The notes under the pieces: model-generated
Told to the model about the DNA's origin: nothing
Databases searched by the model: none
The model's input: only the letters and a program-made list of their open reading frames with translations
Part shown: positions 34,295 through 41,847 of the stretch, one piece after another
How the letters are laid out: the number at the start of each line of letters is the position of its first letter
Position numbering within the stretch: the first letter of the stretch is position 1
Assembly: GCF_000344155.1 (NCBI RefSeq)
Contig: NZ_BAOQ01000027.1
Location: 1-64,000 of the forward strand
DNA: 64,000 bases
Source: Gordonia paraffinivorans NBRC 108238
GTDB taxonomy: Bacteria > Actinomycetota > Actinomycetes > Mycobacteriales > Mycobacteriaceae
Direction of reading: 5' to 3'
Made by a program: the position numbers and the translations under genes

Positions 34295-35626
34295 ATGACC
34301 GACAACCTCAGCATCGAGCAGCGCGGCCTCCGCGAATCGGCCACCTTCGACCGCACCACGATCGCAGCCATCCAGCGTGCCGCCGAGACCGGCATCTACG
34401 ACATCCGCGGCTGGGGCGCCAAGCGCAAGCTCCCCCACTTCGACGACCTGCTGTTCCTCGGCGCGTCGATGTCGCGCTACCCGCTCGAGGGTTACCGCGA
34501 GCGCTGCGACACCGATGTGTGGCTGGGCACCCGCAACGCGAAGTACCCGTTGCACCTGTCGACGCCGGTCACCATCGCGGGCATGAGCTTCGGCGCGCTG
34601 TCGGCCGGCGCCAAAGAGGCCCTCGGTCGCGGCGCGTCGGAGGTCGGCACGTCGACCACCACCGGTGACGGCGGCATGACGCCGGAGGAGCGCGGCCAGT
34701 CCAAGCACCTCGTCTACCAGTACCTGCCCTCGCGCTACGGCATGAACCCCGACGACCTGCGCAAGGCCGACGCCATCGAGGTCGTCCTCGGCCAGGGCGC
34801 CAAGCCCGGCGGCGGCGGGATGTTGCTGGGGCAGAAGATCTCCGAGCGCGTCGCGGCGATGCGGACCCTGCCCGAGGGCATCGACCAGCGCAGTGCGTGC
34901 CGGCACCCGGACTGGACCGGCCCGGACGATCTGGCCATCAAGATCAACGAGTTGCGTGAGATCACCGACTGGGAGAAGCCGATCTACGTCAAGGTCGGCG
35001 CCAGCCGCACCTACTACGACGTGAAGCTGGCCGTGCACTCCGGCGCGGACGTCGTCGTGGTCGACGGCATGCAGGGTGGCACCGCAGCCACCCAGGAGGT
35101 CTTCATCGAGCACGTGGGCATCCCGACGCTCGCCGCGATCCCGCAGGCCGTCCAGGCGCTGCAGGAACTCGGCGTCCACCGCGAGGTGCAGCTGATCGTC
35201 TCCGGCGGCATCCGCAACGGCGCGGACGTCGCCAAGGCGATGGCTCTCGGCGCCGACGCCGTGGCCATCGGAACGGCCGCGCTGATCGCCCTGGGCGACA
35301 ACGATCCTCGCTACGCCAAGGAGTACGAGGCCATCGGCTCGGCCGCCGGCTACTACGACGACTTCCAGGACGGACGCGACCCCGCGGGCATCAGCACCCA
35401 GGACCCGGAGCTGTCCGCCCGGTTCGACCCGGTTCTCGGCGGCAAGCGCCTGGCGAACTTCCTGCGCGTCATGACGATGGAGGCCCAGACCATCGCCCGG
35501 GCCTGCGGCAAGGCGCACCTGCAGCACCTCGAGCCCGAGGATCTGGTGGCCATCTCGATCGAGGCCGCCGCGATGGCCCGCGTGCCGCTGGCCGGCACCG
35601 GCTGGATTCCGGGGAGTGGACTGTGA
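34295..35626 (+). CDS. mgsC: FMN-dependent glutamate synthase-like synthase subunit, MgsC-like
   Basis: 443 residues, TIM barrel of the GltS synthase family: LSTPVTIAGMSFGALSAGAK, VGTSTTTGDGGMTPEE, EVVLGQGAKPGGGGMLLGQK, then PIYVKVGASRTYYDVKLAVH and VSGGIRNGADVAKAMALGAD (FMN phosphate site). It would transfer the methylamine nitrogen from the amide to 2-oxoglutarate, giving N-methylglutamate. The end overlaps the FAD oxidoreductase start (GTGA). Confidence 0.9.
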   Translation: MTDNLSIEQRGLRESATFDRTTIAAIQRAAETGIYDIRGWGAKRKLPHFDDLLFLGASMSRYPLEGYRERCDTDVWLGTRNAKYPLHLSTPVTIAGMSFGALSAGAKEALGRGASEVGTSTTTGDGGMTPEERGQSKHLVYQYLPSRYGMNPDDLRKADAIEVVLGQGAKPGGGGMLLGQKISERVAAMRTLPEGIDQRSACRHPDWTGPDDLAIKINELREITDWEKPIYVKVGASRTYYDVKLAVHSGADVVVVDGMQGGTAATQEVFIEHVGIPTLAAIPQAVQALQELGVHREVQLIVSGGIRNGADVAKAMALGADAVAIGTAALIALGDNDPRYAKEYEAIGSAAGYYDDFQDGRDPAGISTQDPELSARFDPVLGGKRLANFLRVMTMEAQTIARACGKAHLQHLEPEDLVAISIEAAAMARVPLAGTGWIPGSGL

Positions 35627-36819
35627 GCGATCAGGTCTCGACCGCATCGGTCGTCATCGTCGGCGGTGGCCTGGAGGGCGCGGCCACCGCCTGGGCCCTC
35701 GGACAGCGCGGCGTCACCGATGTCGTGGTCTGTGAGCGCGACACCGTGGGCGGCGGCATGACCGGAAAGTCGTCGGGCATCGTCCGTTGCCACTACGGCG
35801 TCAGCTCACTCGCCGCGATGGCCGCCTACGGTATCGAGGTCTTCGAGAAGGCCGAGGAGATCTTCGGCACCGACATCGGCTTCCGGCAGACCGGCTACGT
35901 CGTGGGTGTGGGGGAGGCGAACGCCGCGAATCTCCGCAAAAGCCTTGCGGCACAGCGAGAAGTCGGTGTCCAGACCGAGGAGATCGACGCCGCCGAGGTC
36001 GCCGCGCTGTGGCCGGCGGCCGATCTCGAGCCCTTCGCGGCCTTCGGCTGGGAGGAACGCGGCGGATACGGCGACGCCTATCAGACCGCCCAGGCGTTCG
36101 CCGCGGCCGCCCGCTCCACCGGGATCAAGATCCGCCAGGGCACCGCGGTGAGCGAACTCGTCGTCGACGGGGACCGCGTCACCGGGGTCCGCCTGGCCGA
36201 CGGATCGACGATCTCGGCCGACACCGTCGTCGTGGCGACGGGCGTGTGGACCAAGCCGTTCCTCGCGCGGCACGGCATCGACGTGCCGATCTCGGTGCAC
36301 CGCGAACAGATCATGATGATCCACCCGGGCGAGGATCTCGGACAGGTCCCGGTCTTCTCCGACCTGGTGTCGCTGCAATACGTCCGTCCGGACGTCCGCG
36401 GCGAGATCCTGTTCGGCAACAGCGATCTGAAGGAGTTGGAGATCGCCGACCCGGACAGCTACAGCAACCAGGTCACCGGCGATTTCATCGATCTGACCGT
36501 CGAGAAGGTCGGCACGCGTTTCCCCGGCTTCACCGAGCCGACGATCACGACGAGCTACGCCGGCTGCTACGACGTGACGCCGGACTGGAATCCGATCATC
36601 TCCCGCGGCCCGCTCGACGGCCTGGTGCTGGCCTGCGGATTCAGCGGGCACGGGTTCAAGATCTCGCCCGCCGTGGGTCGCCTCGTCGCCGATCTCGTCG
36701 TCGACGGGCACAGCTCGGACCCGCGGATCCCGGAGTCGGACTTCCGATACACGCGATTCGCCGAGGACGACCTGCTCAAGACGAGGTTCCCGTACGTGGG
36801 GGCGGGCGAGATGCGCTGA
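35623..36819 (+). CDS. FAD-dependent oxidoreductase (DAO/sarcosine oxidase beta type), candidate N-methylglutamate oxidising enzyme
   Basis: 398 residues. An N-terminal dinucleotide motif SVVIVGGGLEGAATAWALG, the GGGMTGKSSGIVRCHYG segment (covalent or tight FAD site region), and the late VTPDWNPIISRGPLDGLVLA with GFSGHGFKISPAVGRL, as in sarcosine oxidase and dimethylglycine oxidase beta-type proteins, are visible. The usual N-methylglutamate dehydrogenase needs four subunits; no alpha, gamma or delta subunit is nearby. As the last pathway step it would convert N-methylglutamate to glutamate plus formaldehyde. Position supports this; the substrate is inference. Confidence 0.75.
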   Translation: MSDQVSTASVVIVGGGLEGAATAWALGQRGVTDVVVCERDTVGGGMTGKSSGIVRCHYGVSSLAAMAAYGIEVFEKAEEIFGTDIGFRQTGYVVGVGEANAANLRKSLAAQREVGVQTEEIDAAEVAALWPAADLEPFAAFGWEERGGYGDAYQTAQAFAAAARSTGIKIRQGTAVSELVVDGDRVTGVRLADGSTISADTVVVATGVWTKPFLARHGIDVPISVHREQIMMIHPGEDLGQVPVFSDLVSLQYVRPDVRGEILFGNSDLKELEIADPDSYSNQVTGDFIDLTVEKVGTRFPGFTEPTITTSYAGCYDVTPDWNPIISRGPLDGLVLACGFSGHGFKISPAVGRLVADLVVDGHSSDPRIPESDFRYTRFAEDDLLKTRFPYVGAGEMR

Positions 36820-36863
36820 GCGTCCTGTGACGGGCGTCGACCGACGAAAGGACGCGAACCATG

Positions 36864-36896
36864 TGTCAACTGACAGTGAACGAGCTCGCGCATTAT
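36864..36896 (+). promoter_or_regulatory. TGTCAACTGACA dyad and -10 of the XRE-cupin regulator
   Basis: TGTCA-AC-TGACA (36864-36875) is followed by CATTAT (36891-36896), 9 bases before GTG 36906. This looks like a leaderless promoter with an operator on its -35 and suggests autoregulation. It also argues against the upstream ATG 36861 as the start. Confidence 0.5.
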
Positions 36897-36905
36897 GGTG
36901 GCGGG

Positions 36906-37553
36906 GTGACCGACGAGGAACTGATCCGGAACCAGTCCGGCATCGCTCGGGAACGGCCGGTGGATCAGTCGGTCGAGGAGCTCGAGCTGGAGACGGCGAT
37001 CGCGCACAACGTGCGCCGACTCCGGCGGCAGCAGGGACTGTCGGTGGGCGACATGGCCTCTCGGGTCGGCATCTCCAAGGCGATGCTCTCGAAGATCGAG
37101 AACGCCCAGACCTCGTGCAGCCTGAGCACCCTCGCCCGCCTCGCCCAGGCCTTCGACGTCTCGGTGACGTCGTTGTTCCGCGGCGCGGAGATGGAGCGGT
37201 CGGCCGTCTTCGTGAAGGCGGGCGAGGGATCGGCGATCATCCGCGAGGGTTCACGCGAGGGTCACGAGTACGAGTTGCTCGGTTCCCTTCGGGGAGAACA
37301 CAAGCGACTCGAGTGCCTGCTGGTGACCCTCACCGAGAAGTCGGTGACGCAGCCTCTGTTCCAGCACGCCGGTACCGAATTCCTGTACGTCCTCGAGGGC
37401 GTGATGGACTACGCGCACAGCCGCTCGGTGTACCGGATGCACCCGGGGGACGCACTCCAGCTCGACGGAGAGGGAGCGCACGGGCCGGTCGAACTGGTCG
37501 AACTGCCCGTGCGCTTCCTCTCGGTCATCGCGTTCCCGGATTCCGCCGTCTGA
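36906..37553 (+). CDS. XRE-family regulator with C-terminal cupin (PuuR type)
   Basis: About 215 residues. The HTH (NVRRLRRQQGLSVGDMASRV then ISKAMLSKIENAQTSCSLSTLA) lies at about residues 35-85 and the cupin domain follows, with EFLYVLEGVMDYAHS and HPGDALQLDGEGAHGPVEL. Such proteins (PuuR, BauR-like) sense amines or amino acids and regulate the neighbouring catabolic genes. GTG 36906 is preferred because the frame from ATG 36861 would translate the operator dyad. It lies just after the FAD gene and is the natural regulator of the methylamine locus. Confidence 0.85.
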   Translation: MTDEELIRNQSGIARERPVDQSVEELELETAIAHNVRRLRRQQGLSVGDMASRVGISKAMLSKIENAQTSCSLSTLARLAQAFDVSVTSLFRGAEMERSAVFVKAGEGSAIIREGSREGHEYELLGSLRGEHKRLECLLVTLTEKSVTQPLFQHAGTEFLYVLEGVMDYAHSRSVYRMHPGDALQLDGEGAHGPVELVELPVRFLSVIAFPDSAV

Positions 37554-37569
37554 CGCGGGTTTCGCTTGC

Positions 37570-38844
37570 TCAGAACTCCTCGGCGCCGATGAGGGCCGCG
37601 TCCTCGGCGACCTTGCGCTTCTTGGTCCGCACCATCGCCACCGCACCGAGCGCGACGGCGCAGTAGCCGACGGCGAACCACCACGGCGCGACCTCGCCGA
37701 ACCACTCGGCCAGGTAGGAGACCAGCACCGCGGCGATGGCGGCACCCGCCCAGCGCAGGAAGCTGAAGCCGGCACTGGACACCGACCGCGGGGTGTCGGT
37801 TCCGCCCGACGCCATGGCCAGGTCGGTGAACAGGGTGTTGAGGATGCCCGACGGCAGGCCGGACAGGACGACGGCGAGGCCGATGAGCCAGACCTCGCCG
37901 GTCAGGGTCCCGATCCCGGCGAGCGCCATCACGACGCCGTAGCCGGTGATCGCGGTGAGGACTCCGCCCTTCTCGCCGATCGCCCGGGCCAGCGGTGTGG
38001 CCAGGAAGACTCCGGCGACGGCGGTCAGCAGACCCCAGCCGAAGAAGATCATGCCGGCGTGGATCGGGCGCAGTCCCATGGCGATCGGGGCCCACGCGAT
38101 GACCGTGAACAGCGCGCCGGTGTAGAACGCGGACCCGATGCCGGCGATGGTCAGGGTGCGGTTCTTGAGGGCCTTGAGCGGGTCGCTGATCCGCACCGGG
38201 GTGCGGGTGGCACGCGGGGAGTCGGCGGGAAGCATGATCGCGCACAGGATGGCGCCGATGAGCATCAGCAGTGCGGTGCCGCCGAACGGTGCGCGCCAGG
38301 TCCACTCACCGAGCGTCGCGCCGAGAAGGGGGCCGACGGCCAGGCCGATGCCGAGCGCGGCCTCGTACATCATGATCGCGCCGTGGCGGTCGCCTTTGGC
38401 GGAGGAGACGATGAAGGCCAGGGCGGTGGCGAGGAACAGCGCGTTGCCGAGACCCCACAGCACGCGGAGTGCGATGAGCTGGTCGATGTCGCCGGCGAGG
38501 ACCGAGATGCCGGAGGCGAGGACGATGCACACCAATCCGACGGTGAGCGTGCGCTTGGGGCCGAAGCGGTAGGCCGACCAGCCGGTCACGAGCATCGCCA
38601 CACACTGGACGCCGACGTACACGCCGAACAGCAGCGTGAGCTTGTTCGGGGGAGCGTTGAGCGCCTCGGCGATGCTGTGCAGGATCGGGTCGACGAGGCC
38701 GATGCCCATGAACGCGATGGTGGCCGCGAAGGCGGTGATCCACACGGCACGTGGTTGCTGGCGGAACATGGCGAGCATCGAGGAGGGCTCGTCGTGCGCG
38801 GCCTGTGGTGCGGCCGACGCGGGTGTGCGGTCGGTGACGGTCAT
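37570..38844 (-). CDS. MFS transporter (drug/solute efflux type)
   Basis: 424 residues, twelve membrane helices. FMGIGLVDPILHSIA and the motif-A-like GWSAYRFGPKRTLTVGLVCI with IALRVLWGLGNALFLATALAF (motif C area) mark a DHA1-type MFS. The C-terminus ends in a short polar tail. It follows the MarR gene on the same strand (64-base gap), a usual drug-efflux pair. It may also be linked to the amine region by position, but the convergent orientation argues against shared control. Confidence 0.88.
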   Translation of the reverse strand: MTVTDRTPASAAPQAAHDEPSSMLAMFRQQPRAVWITAFAATIAFMGIGLVDPILHSIAEALNAPPNKLTLLFGVYVGVQCVAMLVTGWSAYRFGPKRTLTVGLVCIVLASGISVLAGDIDQLIALRVLWGLGNALFLATALAFIVSSAKGDRHGAIMMYEAALGIGLAVGPLLGATLGEWTWRAPFGGTALLMLIGAILCAIMLPADSPRATRTPVRISDPLKALKNRTLTIAGIGSAFYTGALFTVIAWAPIAMGLRPIHAGMIFFGWGLLTAVAGVFLATPLARAIGEKGGVLTAITGYGVVMALAGIGTLTGEVWLIGLAVVLSGLPSGILNTLFTDLAMASGGTDTPRSVSSAGFSFLRWAGAAIAAVLVSYLAEWFGEVAPWWFAVGYCAVALGAVAMVRTKKRKVAEDAALIGAEEF

Positions 38845-38908
38845 GGGAAAGAGGTCCTCTGGGTCGGGGCTGTCTTGACAGGGCGGCAGACCGGGACGCG
38901 ACGTCCGG

Positions 38909-39397
38909 TCAGTGCTCGATCGCGGCGGTGGACTCCGCGGGTTGTGCGAGGTGCGCCGGACGTTGGTCGAGTACGTCGCGAAGGGCTCGGAGTGCGGGAG
39001 CCGCCGCCGCGAGCGTCCGCAGATGCTCGTCGCTCAGGCTCGCCAGCGCGTCCGTCAGTGCCACATCACGGCTGAGGCGAATCCGTTCGACCACCTCGCG
39101 GCCGTGATCGGTGAGACCGACCAGGACGGCCCGACGATCCCCGGGATCGGGTCGTCGTTCGACGAAGTCGTGCTTGGTGAGTCCGTCGACCACCGAGGTC
39201 GCGGTGGGCATCCGGATGGATTCCCGCTCCGCGAGTTCACCCATGCGCATTGGGCCGTGATCGGCGAGCACGCTGAGCGCCGATGTCTGCGCGGCCGTCA
39301 GTTCGACGACCGGTGTCCGACGTCGCAGGGAGAGGTAGAGCCGCGTGATCGTAGGCCGGAGGGCTGAGGCGAGCTGCGCGGGATCGATGTCGGACAC
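38909..39397 (-). CDS. MarR-family transcriptional regulator
   Basis: 162 residues. A winged helix: LTAAQTSALSVLADHGPMRM, then GELAERESIRMPTATSVVDG, and the wing VERRPDPGDRRAVLVGLT with the conserved DxRxxx. Long N- and C-terminal helices give the dimer. GTG 39397 is the start. The probable self-operator is at 39413-39431. It likely represses itself and the downstream MFS gene and is relieved by a transported or toxic compound. Confidence 0.9.
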   Translation of the reverse strand: MSDIDPAQLASALRPTITRLYLSLRRRTPVVELTAAQTSALSVLADHGPMRMGELAERESIRMPTATSVVDGLTKHDFVERRPDPGDRRAVLVGLTDHGREVVERIRLSRDVALTDALASLSDEHLRTLAAAAPALRALRDVLDQRPAHLAQPAESTAAIEH

Positions 39398-39412
39398 GCT
39401 GAGAAAATCTAA

Positions 39413-39431
39413 TACTTAGAAGCTCGAAGTA
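39413..39431. promoter_or_regulatory. MarR-type operator TACTT-N9-AAGTA
   Basis: Perfect 5-bp arms at 39413-39417 and 39427-39431, 16 bases upstream of the marR start, in an AT-rich patch (AATACTTAG). Confidence 0.55.
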
Positions 39432-39483
39432 AAACCTGTGCGTCTGTGAGATCGCCGACGCAGGACCCCGCCACAACGCAAAA

Positions 39484-39542
39484 TCGCGACTTCCCGCCAG
39501 ATGCGCGCCCTGGAAGGTGCGCTTTTCTGCAGGAAGTCGCGA
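39484..39542. terminator. Hairpin downstream of phoX
   Basis: TCGCGACTTCC (39484-39494) pairs exactly with GGAAGTCGCGA (39532-39542); minus-strand transcripts then read ATTTTG. It ends phoX and lies upstream of marR. Confidence 0.65.
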
Positions 39543-39575
39543 CTTTGACGACGCGGGCGGCCGCTGCCGGGGCGC

Positions 39576-41657
39576 TCAGACGCCGATCGCCTTGCCGTCC
39601 TCGCGCCAGACGGCCACGACGGCGGGGCGGGGTCGGGAGTTCCCGCCGTCGGGCCAGTGTGAGGCCGGGTTGTCGGCGGAGTGGTCGTCGAGCTCACCCG
39701 GGTGCTGGACCGCGACGAGGACGCGGTCGCCGGAGATGACCGGTCCGCACGTCTCCGCGCCGACCGGGACGGTCAGGAACTGCTTGGTCTCGCCGCGACG
39801 GTCGCCCTCGAGGGCGACCGCGAACAACCCGTCGTTGGAGCCGAGCGCGTTGCCGTCGGTGGAGATCCAGAGGTTTCCGTGCGGATCGAAAGCGAGGTTG
39901 TCGGGGCACGAGATGGGGCTGACCCGGGTCTTGTCGAACCCGCCGTAGTAGGTGTCCGCGGCGGCCGGGTCGCCGCACACCAGCAGCAACTCCCAGGTGA
40001 ACTCGGTGCCGGTGTGGTCGTCGGTGATCTCGATGACCTGGCCGCTCTTGTTCTCGGTGCGTGGGTTCACCGCGTCGATGCCGGGCTTGCCGTCGGTGCC
40101 GCGGTCGCTGTTGTTGGTGAGTGCGCAGTACACCTTGCCGGTCGTCGGGTTCGGTTCGATGTCCTCGGGCCGATCCATCTTGGTGGCCCCGACGGCGTCG
40201 GCGGCGAGGCGTGTGAACACCGCGACCTCCGCGGGGGACATCCCGGGCACGTGCGATCGCGCCGAGCCGTCGGCTTCGGTGGTCAACAGCGGCTTCCACG
40301 AACCCCTTCCGGCGAATCGACCCGACGCGGGAAGCCGGCCCGAGCCGTCGGGGGAGTCCCCGTAGAAGGTCGCGACGTACAGCGTACCCTCGTCGAGGAT
40401 GCGCAGGTTGTGCTCCCGCGCGGTCTTCGACAGGCCGCTCTTGATCCGGCGGCTGGATACGAATTTGTAGATGTACTCGAACTTTTCGTCGTCTCCGCTG
40501 TAGGCGACCACGGTGCCCTCGTCGGGGCCGCTGTCGACGACGTGGATGTTCGCCGACTCGTGCTTGCAGCGGCCCAGCGAACTGTGTTTGACCGGAACTG
40601 CTTTCGGATCATGCGGATCGACCTCGACGATGTAGCCGAAGCGGTTGGCCTCGTTGGGCTCGACGGCCAGGTCGAAACGCTTGTCGAAGCGGCCCCAGTG
40701 GTGTTCGTCGCTGTCGTCGTCGAAGGAGTAGCGGGCGAGGCGCTCGGCGGCCTTCTGGTCGGTCACCTTGCTCGCGTTGGCGAAGTAGTTGTTGAAGTTC
40801 TCCTCCCCGGAGAGCATCGTGCCCCACGGGGTCAGGCCGCCGGAGCAGTTGGCGAACGTTCCGAGGACGGTCGTGCCGGCCGGGTCGGCGGAGGTCCTGA
40901 CGAACTCGCTGCCGGCGGCCGGGCCGGTCAGGCGGAACGGACTCGATGCGGTGAGCCTCTGGTTACGTGGTCCGACAACCGGTTTCAGTGCACCCGAGCC
41001 GCGCGCCGCCTCCACTTCGACGACCGCGATGCCCACCGCGGCCATGGCGATGCGCGCCTGCTGCTCGGTGGGTTCGCCCTCCCGGTACCCGGTGAACATG
41101 AACGGTTCGGTGGGGTATTCGAGGTTGGCGACCAGATAGAAATGGCCCGGCACGCCGTCGACGGGGATGAGCCCGGCGAAGTCGTTGTTGAAGCCGAACT
41201 GTCCGGCCTGCGCCTCGGGCGTCTGATTCGCGACATCGAACTCGGGTGCCCCCGGCAGCACCGGATCGCCCCAGCGGATCACGACCTGCTGGCGGTATCC
41301 CTCCGGGATGACCAGGGCGTCCTCGGTGTTCGGCGTGACGGCGGTGAACTTCATGCCGGGCAGCGCGTCGCCGGGGGAGGGAGCGGTCGACGACCATCCG
41401 AGTTCCGACGCCTCGCCGTCCCCACACGCGGCCGATGCCGTGATGGCCCCGAGCGCCAGCACGGTTCCGACGGAGGACTTGAGCACGCTCCGACGAGACA
41501 CCTGCGAGCGCACCACTTCACGGAAGTATGCGTTGTCACTGGAGTTCCCGGGGACGGTCCGGCATGCGTCGCCGCACTTGTAGCGGCAGGTCACATGAGC
41601 GCGGGACGACCGGCCGGCCCGGCCGTCGGAGGTGAAGAGCGGCAACTGGATTCGCAC
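39576..41657 (-). CDS. phoX: PhoX-family alkaline phosphatase (DUF839)
   Basis: 693 residues. The N-terminus has LPLFTSDGRAGRSSRAHVTC and CRYKCGDACRTVPG, typical of PhoX, then a Tat signal (SRRSVLKSS followed by a hydrophobic Ala-rich segment and a Cys). The body carries the PhoX blocks TPWGTMLSGEENFNNYF, HESANIHVVDSGPDEGTVV and PRPEDIEPNPTTGKVY-like DRPEDIEPNPTTGKVYCALTN. PhoX is a calcium/iron-dependent exported phosphomonoesterase made under phosphate limitation. GTG 41657 is chosen for the PhoX N-terminal motif; a PHO-box-like repeat precedes it. Confidence 0.92.
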   Translation of the reverse strand: MRIQLPLFTSDGRAGRSSRAHVTCRYKCGDACRTVPGNSSDNAYFREVVRSQVSRRSVLKSSVGTVLALGAITASAACGDGEASELGWSSTAPSPGDALPGMKFTAVTPNTEDALVIPEGYRQQVVIRWGDPVLPGAPEFDVANQTPEAQAGQFGFNNDFAGLIPVDGVPGHFYLVANLEYPTEPFMFTGYREGEPTEQQARIAMAAVGIAVVEVEAARGSGALKPVVGPRNQRLTASSPFRLTGPAAGSEFVRTSADPAGTTVLGTFANCSGGLTPWGTMLSGEENFNNYFANASKVTDQKAAERLARYSFDDDSDEHHWGRFDKRFDLAVEPNEANRFGYIVEVDPHDPKAVPVKHSSLGRCKHESANIHVVDSGPDEGTVVAYSGDDEKFEYIYKFVSSRRIKSGLSKTAREHNLRILDEGTLYVATFYGDSPDGSGRLPASGRFAGRGSWKPLLTTEADGSARSHVPGMSPAEVAVFTRLAADAVGATKMDRPEDIEPNPTTGKVYCALTNNSDRGTDGKPGIDAVNPRTENKSGQVIEITDDHTGTEFTWELLLVCGDPAAADTYYGGFDKTRVSPISCPDNLAFDPHGNLWISTDGNALGSNDGLFAVALEGDRRGETKQFLTVPVGAETCGPVISGDRVLVAVQHPGELDDHSADNPASHWPDGGNSRPRPAVVAVWREDGKAIGV

Positions 41658-41675
41658 CCGACAGACGTTAGGGGT

Positions 41676-41708
41676 GCGAAGCGAACCGCGCTGTACCCAG
41701 AGGTGAAC
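41676..41708 (-). promoter_or_regulatory. PHO-box-like direct repeats
   Basis: On the minus strand three 11-base units start GTTCACC, GGTACAG and GTTCGCT (41708 to 41676). GTTCACC-type direct repeats with 11-base spacing are the actinobacterial PhoP PHO box. They lie 18 bases upstream of the phoX start. Confidence 0.6.
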
Positions 41709-41847
41709 GGAAACCCAACGACGGGTGCGAATCCGGTGCGCCGGCGCCGGATCGATACCTACCGAACAACGATCCGAGGCCGCCCCGGACAAGAGTCATC
41801 GTCGGTATCGGGGGAGCCGACGAGGCCGAGTCGCCGTGAGTCCGACC

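Noticed and set aside
37570..38844. The MFS gene as the methylamine importer of the island
   Set aside because: It is convergent to the island and paired with its own MarR regulator; an Amt transporter already lies inside the amine locus.
39484..39542. A possible CRISPR or REP array from the repeated AAGTCGCGACTT motif
   Set aside because: There is just one pair of inverted arms, with no spacer series; it fits a terminator.
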